Below the pieces are notes generated by a model. It was given only the letters and a program-made list of their open reading frames with translations, did no database searches and had not been told where the DNA came from. A DNA stretch of 14,026 nucleotides from Actinomycetes bacterium (GTDB taxonomy: Bacteria; Actinomycetota; CADDZG01; JAHWKV01). A program made the translations under genes and the position numbers. Below, one piece after another: positions 6,263-12,549 of this stretch. Location: the NCBI GenBank assembly GCA_029263035.1, contig JAJCYF010000163.1:1-14026 (forward strand), given 5' to 3'. Position 1 is the first letter of the stretch. Each line of letters begins with the position of its first letter.

Positions 6263-7081
6263 ATGCAGTCGGTCGCCGGACCAGATAGAACCGGGATTTT
6301 GCGAGCGGGAATGACGGTGCTCATCGTCACCGCCTTTTGGATGGCGGTGGCCGGGCTGGTCTCGAACCGCGATTCCCGTTCCATTGCGGTAACCCGCGTC
6401 CAGGAGGACGTCGTCCAGGTCCCGGAGGCTCCGGCACCTCCGCCGGCTCCCGCTCCGCCGGTCGATCCGTTTGATGCGTTTGTCCACCCCGGGGAGTCCC
6501 TGGCGGCGGATGCGGTGGTTTCCCGGGTGCCCGTTTACGACGCCCCCGGGGGTAGCGTCACCCAGACGCTCAGCAACCCCACCCACGAGAACGTCCCGCT
6601 GGTGATGTCGGTCTCCGAGCGCAGCGGGGAGTGGCTGAAGGTCCAGATACCGGTCCGTCCCAACGAGACCGTCGGGTGGATCAAGGAGTCAACAGTAGAT
6701 GTTCGCAGTGTGCCCAACCACATCATTGTCGAGGTGGCCAAGCGCCGGCTGACCGCCTTCAGCGGGTCCACTCTGCTCATGGAGGCCCCGGTGGGGGTTG
6801 GCAAGTCCCGGACGCCGACCCCGGTCGGCAACTTCTACGTCGACATCTCACTCAAAAATCCCGGAGGTGCCTACGGCAGCCACATGCTGAGCGTTGCGGG
6901 CTTCTCCAACGTCCTTCGCAGCTTCGGCAACGGGATCGGTCAGATCGCCATCCACGGAACCAACAACCCCGGGTCCGTAGGCCAGTTCTCCAGTAACGGA
7001 TGCATGCGGCTAACCAACGCCGTGGTCCAGCAGCTGGCCGCGCTGGCTCCGCCGGGCACTCCGGTATTTGTCCTTCCCTAG
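6263..7081 (+). CDS. L,D-transpeptidase (YkuD), membrane-anchored, first of a tandem pair
   Basis: A 272-aa cell-wall enzyme. A membrane anchor (about residues 14-33) is followed by a Pro/Ala-rich linker (about 50-68). An SH3-like segment (about 85-145) contains GEWLKVQIPVRPNETVGWIK, and the YkuD catalytic domain (about 152-272) comes last. The domain makes 3-3 peptidoglycan cross-links or attaches proteins to the wall through an acyl-enzyme. His231 and Cys247 lie 16 residues apart, as the family requires. The usual Ser-His-Gly-Cys motif is here Ser-Asn-Gly-Cys, followed by Met-Arg. The ATG at 6263 has AGGGGG at 6253-6258. A possible -10 (TAGTCT, 6232-6237) lies in the region shared with the divergent WYL gene. 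The paralogue follows 235 nt downstream. Confidence 0.92.
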   Translation: MQSVAGPDRTGILRAGMTVLIVTAFWMAVAGLVSNRDSRSIAVTRVQEDVVQVPEAPAPPPAPAPPVDPFDAFVHPGESLAADAVVSRVPVYDAPGGSVTQTLSNPTHENVPLVMSVSERSGEWLKVQIPVRPNETVGWIKESTVDVRSVPNHIIVEVAKRRLTAFSGSTLLMEAPVGVGKSRTPTPVGNFYVDISLKNPGGAYGSHMLSVAGFSNVLRSFGNGIGQIAIHGTNNPGSVGQFSSNGCMRLTNAVVQQLAALAPPGTPVFVLP

Positions 7082-7121
7082 AGCCCACCAAATGCCGTCC
7101 AGAAGGTAGAATCTTCGCCGT

Positions 7122-7145
7122 CCCGACCGCGCCATCAAGGTCGGG
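7122..7145 (+). terminator. Hairpin after the first L,D-transpeptidase gene
   Basis: Perfect 7-bp inverted repeat, CCCGACC (7122-7128) and GGTCGGG (7139-7145), with a 10-nt loop, 40 nt after the stop codon. There is no T tract. It may stop transcription or belong to the leader of the next gene. Confidence 0.4.
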
Positions 7146-7172
7146 CACCGCCGAACGGAACGACAGGGATCG

Positions 7173-7211
7173 AACGCCGCGGGCGGCGGAAAAGTCACCG
7201 AGCGCGGCGTT
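7173..7211. repeat. Perfect 9-bp inverted repeat upstream of the second L,D-transpeptidase
   Basis: AACGCCGCG (7173-7181) and CGCGGCGTT (7203-7211) are exact complements separated by 21 nt. The right arm overlaps a TTGAAG sequence (7210-7215) that could serve as a -35 for the TAGGAT at 7230-7235. It may be an operator or an RNA stem; the sequence does not decide which. Confidence 0.45.
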
Positions 7212-7229
7212 GAAGTCTTGGTGGGCGGT

Positions 7230-7235
7230 TAGGAT
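7230..7235 (+). promoter_or_regulatory. Candidate -10 box (TAGGAT) for the second L,D-transpeptidase gene
   Basis: TAGGAT fits TANNNT and is identical to the box at 3345-3350. The TTGAAG at 7210-7215 is 14 nt upstream, a shorter spacing than usual. Transcription from here would give a leader of about 75 nt before the proposed ATC start. Confidence 0.25.
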
Positions 7236-7316
7236 GGATCGGCGCCGGTGCTGGTGAAGCGTTCTACACGGTCCGATTCCTGAAGGTGGGAAATCGGCAA
7301 CGACGGGAGTCACGAC

Positions 7317-8117
7317 ATCAACAAGTTCTACAAGATCGGCCTGTCGATAGTTGGGGTACTGGCAGTCCTGGCAACCGGAGCCTTCTTCTGGATTTCGGTG
7401 GCTCCGGCCTCCAGCGAGACGCCTGAGAGAAAGGCCACCCCGAAAGCCTCGGATCCGGCGCCCACGGCCAGCGCATCCGAGTCCGCCGCCCCGGTGCCGG
7501 ATGCCCCCCTGGTTTTTGACCACCCCGGCTCCTCCAAGGCAGCGTACGGCGCAATAGGGAAGATCCCGGTTTTCAAGTCCGCCGGCGGTGCGCAGGCCAG
7601 TACCATCAACAACCCCACGGTCGAAGGGATGCAGGTTGTCTTTGGCGTACTTGAAGACAAAGGGGACTGGCTGAAGGTCCGCCTTCCCGTCCGGCCGAAC
7701 GGGGCCACCGGATGGGTCCGCAAGGAAGACGTGCTCGTGAAATCCGTCTCCAACCACATTGTGGTCGAGGTGGCTAAACGCAAGCTGAGCGCCTTCAAGG
7801 GCGACAAGCTGCTCATGGAGGTCCCCGTGGGGGTGGGTACCGACAAAACGCCGACCCCCATCGGCAACTTCTACGTGGACTTCTCCGTCCGCAACCCGGG
7901 AAGCCCCTACGGAGCCCACATGCTGAGCGTCGCCGGGTTTTCCAACGTGCTGCGCAATTTCGGCGGCGGGGTAGGGCAGATTGCAATTCACGGCTGGGGA
8001 GACGACGGTTCGGTCGGTTCCGCATCAAGCAACGGCTGCCTCAGGCTGCTCAATGCCGACGTGAGAAAGCTGGCCGGCATGTCGCCTCCGGGGACGCCCG
8101 TCTTCGTCGTCCCCTAG
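7317..8117 (+). CDS. L,D-transpeptidase (YkuD), second of the pair, apparent non-ATG (ATC) start
   Basis: A paralogue of the preceding gene. It has a membrane anchor (about residues 8-28), a Ser/Ala/Pro-rich linker, an SH3-like segment (GDWLKVRLPVRPNGATGWVR) and a YkuD domain. The catalytic His and Cys are 16 apart, again with Ser-Asn-Gly-Cys, and the C-terminal PPGTPVFV is shared. The frame is open from 7284. The only standard start inside it, GTG at 7398, lies after the membrane anchor and would leave a wall enzyme in the cytosol. ATC at 7317 has GGGAG (7305-7309) seven bases upstream and gives 266 aa, close to the 272 of its neighbour. CTG at 7341 is the other option but has no ribosome site and would shorten the anchor. 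A sequencing error (ATG read as ATC) is equally possible. Identity is firm, the start is not. Confidence 0.85.
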   Translation: MNKFYKIGLSIVGVLAVLATGAFFWISVAPASSETPERKATPKASDPAPTASASESAAPVPDAPLVFDHPGSSKAAYGAIGKIPVFKSAGGAQASTINNPTVEGMQVVFGVLEDKGDWLKVRLPVRPNGATGWVRKEDVLVKSVSNHIVVEVAKRKLSAFKGDKLLMEVPVGVGTDKTPTPIGNFYVDFSVRNPGSPYGAHMLSVAGFSNVLRNFGGGVGQIAIHGWGDDGSVGSASSNGCLRLLNADVRKLAGMSPPGTPVFVVP

Positions 8118-8181
8118 AGCGCGGATCGCCCTTCGGGCTAAACGCCGGGCTCAATTCAGGGGTCAATGAGCGTTGGATTTA

Positions 8182-8216
8182 CGCCTGATCGGGCAGGCGG
8201 GGCGACTTCGGCGCCC
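8182..8216 (+). repeat. Two adjacent short hairpins between L,D-transpeptidase 2 and the UDG-like gene
   Basis: The first stem is CGCCTG (8182-8187) with CAGGCG (8194-8199) around the hexaloop ATCGGG. The second, directly abutting, is GGGCG (8200-8204) with CGCCC (8212-8216) around a seven-base loop. They begin 64 nt after the transpeptidase stop, have no T tract, and may act together as a terminator. The first loop has A at position 1 and G at position 4, as in RNA hairpins bound by ANTAR proteins. The second does not fit that rule. Confidence 0.4.
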
Positions 8217-8305
8217 ATCCGCGTCACACTGGAGGTACTGTCTCGGCTTTTATCCGGCCGGCTATCCCCAAACCTTGGCCCGTGAGCCCGGAAGGTGTGA
8301 GAACA

Positions 8306-9205
8306 ATGGATCCAGGACTTTTCCCATTCGGTCGCCCCAACTCAGAACGACCCCCGCGTATCGCGGAGGTCAGCAAGGTGATGGTGGTGGGCTTGCATCC
8401 GAGTGCTTTCCACGTGGCCTGGACCGCTCCTAAATTCGCTGCCGGCAACGGCCAGACCGGAGTCGTCAAGGCCCTGGCTGTCGACGTCGAGCCCACCGCT
8501 TTCTGGGAGGGCAACGATGCAGGCGGCGATGCCCTGCTCAAATCCTGGTTGAAGGAGGTTGGGTTCGAGGAGGGCGACGAGCCGGGCCAGCACGGCCGGG
8601 TTGACTCCAAGCTGCCCGCCATAAACGGCGCATCAGGCCGCAAAATCATCCAGCACTACCTTGAGCCGCTGGGCATCAGCCCGGACGACGTTACTTTCAC
8701 CGACGCCTACCGCCACTACATGGTCAAGACCGGAACCAAGGCCAAACGTGAGATGCGGGACGCCATCGACATCGAGTACAACTCCATCCGGGAACAGATG
8801 GGCGTACCGGAATCCAAGCTGCTGCGTAAGATTCACGAACGGGCCCTCCCGGGGCAGGCCGCGGATCTGTTCGGCGCCAAGCTGAAGCAGGAGTTCACCG
8901 ACGCCAAGCCGGATCTGGTCCTCACCCTGGGCGAGGAGGCCTGGCGGACGGTGGACATGATCTTTGGATACGACGCTCACTCCTCGGTTTCGATGTTCGA
9001 CGCGCTTTACGGCGAGGCCTACGGCAGGCCGGGAACGCTCCGATCGGGAAACCACGTTGCCAAATGGCTGCCGCTGGTCCACCCGGGCCTGCTGCGCAAC
9101 TCATCCCCCACGGGCCCCCTGCCCGCAGGCAGGCGTACCGTGGCCGGTTGGAACCAGCGTCACTTCAAGTGGGTCGATAAGGCGCGGGCGGAATCCGCCG
9201 GCTAG
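8306..9205 (+). CDS. Uracil-DNA glycosylase superfamily-like protein
   Basis: A 299-aa soluble protein without membrane segments. Its pattern resembles the UDG fold: a first strand and loop VMVVGLHPSAF (25-35) in the place of motif A, and a middle strand with VTFTDAYRHY (129-138). Further on come DLVLTLGEEAW (about 201-211), matching the family's P-x-hydrophobic-LG-x-x-A helix start, and WLPLVHPGLL (about 254-263), matching the HPS/HPG motif. Family members remove uracil or related bases from DNA. The exact motif A residues differ from the classical families and I cannot name a catalytic residue, so activity is unproven. The start is ATG at 8306, with GGAAGG (8290-8295) ten bases upstream; in-frame GTGs at 8282 and 8297 are less well placed. 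It is convergent with the Imm5-like gene. Confidence 0.55.
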   Translation: MDPGLFPFGRPNSERPPRIAEVSKVMVVGLHPSAFHVAWTAPKFAAGNGQTGVVKALAVDVEPTAFWEGNDAGGDALLKSWLKEVGFEEGDEPGQHGRVDSKLPAINGASGRKIIQHYLEPLGISPDDVTFTDAYRHYMVKTGTKAKREMRDAIDIEYNSIREQMGVPESKLLRKIHERALPGQAADLFGAKLKQEFTDAKPDLVLTLGEEAWRTVDMIFGYDAHSSVSMFDALYGEAYGRPGTLRSGNHVAKWLPLVHPGLLRNSSPTGPLPAGRRTVAGWNQRHFKWVDKARAESAG

Positions 9206-9224
9206 AAGAGCAGACTCAGCCGGC
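9197..9224. terminator. Inverted repeat spanning two convergent stop codons
   Basis: GCCGGC occurs at 9197-9202 and 9219-9224. It is self-complementary, so the two copies can pair across a 16-nt loop that contains both stop codons. It is a possible two-way terminator for the UDG-like and Imm5-like genes. The stem is short and the loop long. Confidence 0.3.
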
Positions 9225-9650
9225 CGGTTCTTCGGGGTAGACCAGCGGGCGCAGGTCCTCGGGGAGGCGTTTAAACTGCCAGCTCTGCTCTCGTTCCGCG
9301 CTGGAATCATCCCCGGTATCCGCCAACGCCTTCACCGCATACGCGGCGGCGTGAAGTGCATGCCCCACTGCATGGGCGGTGGCGGCAGCGTGACCGGCTG
9401 CTCGCGCGGCCTCACGGGCGGGGCTGCCCTCGTCGGTCTCCCGGGCTGCGGCGTTGGAGGCGGATGAGGCCCCCCTTGCCGCCGATACCGGCAACTCGCC
9501 GCGGGCCCAGGCGCGGGCGGTTTCCACGGCCTTGCGCGGGCGTCGATCGTCCGGCCGGCTTTCCTCGAAAATCCGCAGGACGCGCTCGGCGCAGTCGGCG
9601 GCCCACAAAGCCAGGCCCTTTTGATGATCCTCGGTGATCTCTATTTCCAT
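9216..9650 (-). CDS. Putative immunity protein (Imm5-like)
   Basis: A 144-aa helical protein. Its N-terminal part (LALWAADCAERVL, then ESRPDDRRPRKAVETARAWARGE, about residues 13-53) and central Ala/His-rich helices (AARAAGHAAATAHAVGHALHAAAYA, about 82-106) match what I know of the actinobacterial putative immunity protein family (Imm5-like). Members were predicted by genome context to protect against toxins; biochemical proof is scarce. No toxin, secretion gene or polymorphic toxin repeat is near it here. It lies 38 nt downstream of the DHA2 exporter gene on the same strand and could be co-transcribed. The ATG at 9650 has only a weak AGGG a few bases upstream. Family match is from memory of the motif; function is inferred. 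Confidence 0.68.
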   Translation of the reverse strand: MEIEITEDHQKGLALWAADCAERVLRIFEESRPDDRRPRKAVETARAWARGELPVSAARGASSASNAAARETDEGSPAREAARAAGHAAATAHAVGHALHAAAYAVKALADTGDDSSAEREQSWQFKRLPEDLRPLVYPEEPAG

Positions 9651-9688
9651 GTCCCTAGTCTCTACCCAACCGCCGGCCTGCGCACGCG

Positions 9689-11290
9689 TCAGGCTCCGGT
9701 CCCTGCGCTGACCGGCTCCGGCATGGAGTCCGGAGGTGTCCGGTTGGCTTCAAGCTCCTTGCGCCGGGGGAAGAACCGGGCCACCCCGAGCGCTCCCATC
9801 ACCGCCAGAACTGCACACAGCACGTTGACGAGCCGGTACGACCAGGCAAAGGCCTGGATTGCCTGGGCGGCCAACTCGTCGCCTCCGGGCAGGGTGCGGG
9901 CGAGGGACGTGGCCGCTCCCACCGACTCCTGCGCCGTCCGGGCCGCTGCCGGCGGAAGGCCGAGAGTGCCGGTCTCCATGCCGGCGCGGTACAGCGTGCT
10001 CATCAGGCTGCCGGTGACGGCGATGCCGAGCGCCCCGCCGAACTCGCGGGTGGTGTCGTTGACCGCCGACCCAACTCCGGCCTTGCCCGCGGGAACCGCG
10101 CTCATGATGTTGCCGGTGGCCGGGGCGGAGGTCATTGCCATTCCGGAGCCCATGATGGCCCAGGCCAGCCCGAGCACCCAGTAGGGGGTGACCGGGGTGG
10201 TGAACGCAGTGACGGTTAGGCCGAAGGCCACGGTGCTGAAGCCGGCGGTTATCACCTTGCCGCTGCCGAACCGCTCCCCCAGGCGGGCGCTTCGGGGGGC
10301 GACCAGGATCATCGCCACCGGGAACGGGAGCATCGCCAGGCTGGCATGCAGGGCGGAGTAGTCCCGGACGAACTGCAGGTACAGCGTGTTGGTGAAAAAC
10401 CAGCCGAACATGATGAAAAAGACGGTGGTGATGACGCCGCTTCCGATTCTGAAGCGCAGGTCCCCGAACAGGAACAGCGGCAGCATGGGGTGCGGAGACC
10501 GCCGCTCCCAGAGTGCGAACAGTCCCAGAACCGCCAGCCCAAGGCCCATCGCTCCGAGGGTTCGGACGTGGAGCCAGCCGTGCTCCGGCCCTTCGATGAT
10601 TGCAAACAGCAGGGCGGTAAGGCCCACCAGCGACAGCAGGGCCCCCACCGGGTCCAGCGGGGTGACCTCGTCGTCCCGGGAGCGGGGGCAGACGATCCCG
10701 ATCGCCAGGGCGGTCAGCGCCACCACCGGAATCAGGGCGAGCATGGTCGAACCCCACCAGAACCGCTCCAGCAGCAATCCTGAGACCACCGGCCCGAAGG
10801 AACCGCCTGCGCCGGCGAACGCCGCCCACAGGGCGATTGCCCGGCGCCGCTCGTTCGGGGGGAAGACGACGGTGATCGTCGACAGGGTGGCCGGCATGAT
10901 CAGCGCCGCCCCCGAGCCCATCACCGCCCGGCCCAGGATCAGCTGACCCGGCGAGCCGGCCAGCCCGCCGGTCACCAGGCCGGCCGCGAAGATGGAGAGA
11001 CCCGCCAGCAACGCACCCTTGCGCCCGAAGCGGTCGCCGAGAGCGCCGGCGGACAGGAGCAGCCCGGCGAAGACCAGAGCGTACGCGTCAACGGTCCACA
11101 GAAGGTCGGAGGCGGTGGCGCCCATCTCACGCTGGATCGAAGGCAGCGCGACGTTGAGGCCGGCGACCGACATCACCACCAGAACCAGCGGCAGGCACAT
11201 GGCCCACAGGACGATCCACCGCCGGCGGTGGACCTCGGGGTCGGTGTACAGCGGCGGCCCGGAGATCCCCGGGGAGGTGCTCGACGACAA
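9689..11290 (-). CDS. MFS drug exporter, DHA2 family (14 TM, EmrB/QacA type)
   Basis: A 533-aa inner-membrane proton-drug antiporter, normal length for 14-TM members. Motifs in order are LNVALPSI in TM1 (45-52), WTVDAY in TM2 (65-70) and the loop motif A GALGDRFGRKGALLAG (82-97). Then come a TM4 segment GRAVMGSGAALIMPATLS, a motif-C-like GSFGPVVSGLLLERFWWGS in TM5, and NDTTREFGGALGIAVTGS in the C-terminal half. Substrates in this family range from dyes and antiseptics to antibiotics and are not predictable here. The start is TTG at 11290, supported by AAAGGGA six bases upstream. Two dyads lie just before it, one touching the ribosome site, but no TetR or MarR regulator is in the window. The channel gene is 78 nt upstream on the same strand. 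Confidence 0.93.
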   Translation of the reverse strand: MSSSTSPGISGPPLYTDPEVHRRRWIVLWAMCLPLVLVVMSVAGLNVALPSIQREMGATASDLLWTVDAYALVFAGLLLSAGALGDRFGRKGALLAGLSIFAAGLVTGGLAGSPGQLILGRAVMGSGAALIMPATLSTITVVFPPNERRRAIALWAAFAGAGGSFGPVVSGLLLERFWWGSTMLALIPVVALTALAIGIVCPRSRDDEVTPLDPVGALLSLVGLTALLFAIIEGPEHGWLHVRTLGAMGLGLAVLGLFALWERRSPHPMLPLFLFGDLRFRIGSGVITTVFFIMFGWFFTNTLYLQFVRDYSALHASLAMLPFPVAMILVAPRSARLGERFGSGKVITAGFSTVAFGLTVTAFTTPVTPYWVLGLAWAIMGSGMAMTSAPATGNIMSAVPAGKAGVGSAVNDTTREFGGALGIAVTGSLMSTLYRAGMETGTLGLPPAAARTAQESVGAATSLARTLPGGDELAAQAIQAFAWSYRLVNVLCAVLAVMGALGVARFFPRRKELEANRTPPDSMPEPVSAGTGA

Positions 11291-11300
11291 CTTATATCCC

Positions 11301-11320
11301 TTTCAGCTTTGTATCTGAAA
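11301..11320 (-). promoter_or_regulatory. Dyad overlapping the ribosome site of the DHA2 exporter
   Basis: TTTCAG (11301-11306) and CTGAAA (11315-11320) flank an 8-nt AT-rich centre. The arm nearer the gene shares its last three bases with the AAAGGGA ribosome site. It could be a repressor operator or an RNA hairpin that masks the site. Confidence 0.35.
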
Positions 11321-11330
11321 TCACGTCGGG

Positions 11331-11348
11331 CGCCGAAATATTCCGGCG
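11331..11348. promoter_or_regulatory. 18-bp near-perfect palindrome upstream of the DHA2 exporter
   Basis: CGCCG and CGGCG flank AATATT with one mismatched base on each side, so eight of nine base pairs of the dyad match. An AT core between GC arms is typical of dimeric repressor operators. It lies between the channel stop and the exporter start. A hairpin terminator for the channel gene is the alternative. Confidence 0.4.
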
Positions 11349-11368
11349 GGCCCCGGGGGTCGGTGCCG

Positions 11369-12472
11369 CTACCGGGGGCTCAGATGGTTGATGATCGTGT
11401 GCCCGAACTCATCGATTCTAGAGACGAACGGCACCCACTCGCAGTACCGCTGGTAAACCTCCTCCGGGTCGCGGGGTTGTTTGCGCTCGGTAACGGTCTC
11501 CATGAAGTTGAGCAGCTCGAGGAACCTCTGGATCAGCGCATCGTCCGAACGCCCGTAGCTCAGGTCGGTCAGAAACCTCTTCCGGTCTACCGGCTCGTCG
11601 TTGGGAGACCAATGCTCGGTCCCCAGGAAGCGCTCCATGATCTCGCTGGAAATCGACTCATACGCGGACTTCAGGGCCCGCAGCCACGGCTCCTCGGTTA
11701 CCGGGTCCCCCTTGGGCAGCCCCCAGCGCAGGGCGGCCACCACCCGGCCGATCAGCCCGAAGCGGTAGGGCAGGGCGGCGTAACCCCGCCGGCTGTAGAA
11801 GTAGTAGACGACCGGGTAGTGGCGCATGCCCTCGTGGTGAGAGATCAGGCCGTTGTAGAAGTTGATCAGGCGCCCGGTCAGGTCCCGCGGCTCTCCGTTG
11901 TGGAAGTGGACCTCCAGGATGTGGCTGGCGTCGTAGGTGCGCTCGGACTCGTGGTAGATGTCGGAGGACAGCACGCCCATGTCTTCGATCACCTTGTACA
12001 CGTTGACCACGTAGGCGATCGCCAGGGTGAGGAATCCGTAACCCATCAACGCCTGAAGGGCGGCCACCAGCTGGTAGGGAGCCGTGATCGGTGCCATGTC
12101 CCCGTATCCCACCCCCGACAGGGAGATCCCGCTGAGGTAGAGGGCCTCGATGGCGCTGGCCTCCAAACCTTCGGACAACCGAAAGGCGCCTCCATGAAGG
12201 CCTACGTAGTAGATGGCGGCGAAACCGACCACCTGGAGGGCGATCCACAGGATCAGGCTGCCCAAAACCATTAGAGGAACGCCCAACGAAAGGACGAAGG
12301 CGGTGTGCTTCGGGGGGACCCTCGACGCCAACCGCCGGCAGATAGCCCAGGTAAAGCGGTAGAGCCGGATCGAGAGCGGACCGGCGGCATCGTAGTAAAG
12401 CACCGTCATGAACAGGTCCAGGACGCCGGCAAGGATGAGAATCGTGCCGGCGACTATCCAGACGATGTCCAT
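11369..12472 (-). CDS. Ion-channel-domain membrane protein (K+-channel-like pore, GVGYGD filter)
   Basis: A 367-aa protein. Hydrophobic segments lie at about 4-26 and 62-90. A pore region follows (about 105-130), with SLSGVGYGDM (117-126) as the selectivity filter, then a last membrane helix (about 132-157). This is the two-helix pore of Ion_trans_2 channels with an extra N-terminal helix. The usual T-V-G-Y-G-D is here G-V-G-Y-G-D, with Gly120 replacing the threonine of the inner ion site, which may alter selectivity. A soluble C-terminal part of about 200 residues is Tyr/His/Arg-rich; I do not recognise a known RCK (TrkA) domain in it. No Shine-Dalgarno sequence precedes the ATG, and TATAAC lies 6 nt upstream. 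It is divergent from a CPA1 antiporter. Confidence 0.82.
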   Translation of the reverse strand: MDIVWIVAGTILILAGVLDLFMTVLYYDAAGPLSIRLYRFTWAICRRLASRVPPKHTAFVLSLGVPLMVLGSLILWIALQVVGFAAIYYVGLHGGAFRLSEGLEASAIEALYLSGISLSGVGYGDMAPITAPYQLVAALQALMGYGFLTLAIAYVVNVYKVIEDMGVLSSDIYHESERTYDASHILEVHFHNGEPRDLTGRLINFYNGLISHHEGMRHYPVVYYFYSRRGYAALPYRFGLIGRVVAALRWGLPKGDPVTEEPWLRALKSAYESISSEIMERFLGTEHWSPNDEPVDRKRFLTDLSYGRSDDALIQRFLELLNFMETVTERKQPRDPEEVYQRYCEWVPFVSRIDEFGHTIINHLSPR

Positions 12473-12473
12473 T

Positions 12474-12487
12474 CGCTAGTTATAGCG
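12474..12487 (-). promoter_or_regulatory. Small dyad over the candidate -10 of the channel gene
   Basis: CGCTA (12474-12478) and TAGCG (12483-12487) flank GTTA. On the minus strand this includes TATAAC, a near-consensus -10 that ends 6 nt before the ATG, which would make the mRNA leaderless or nearly so. A dyad this short can arise by chance. Confidence 0.3.
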
Positions 12488-12514
12488 TCTTGGGGGTAGA
12501 ACACGGGGGCATCG

Positions 12515-12520
12515 TAGACT
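12515..12520 (+). promoter_or_regulatory. Candidate -10 box (TAGACT) for the antiporter gene
   Basis: TAGACT fits TANNNT. A weak TTGGGG lies at 12490-12495, 19 nt upstream. Transcription would start near 12527, leaving a leader of about 23 nt that holds the AGGGAG ribosome site. Confidence 0.35.
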
Positions 12521-12549
12521 GACGCCCGCAAGCAGGCACAGGGAGACCT

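Noticed and set aside
7082..7316. A c-di-AMP (ydaO-type) riboswitch before the second transpeptidase, expected from such genes in other actinobacteria
   Set aside because: I could not align the conserved core sequences; only generic inverted repeats are visible.
8166..8285. A possible 39-codon gene just before the UDG-like gene, with AGGGG three bases before its ATG
   Set aside because: The ribosome spacing is too short, the product has no recognisable feature, and the frame contains the two hairpins at 8182-8216. Left undecided, not annotated.
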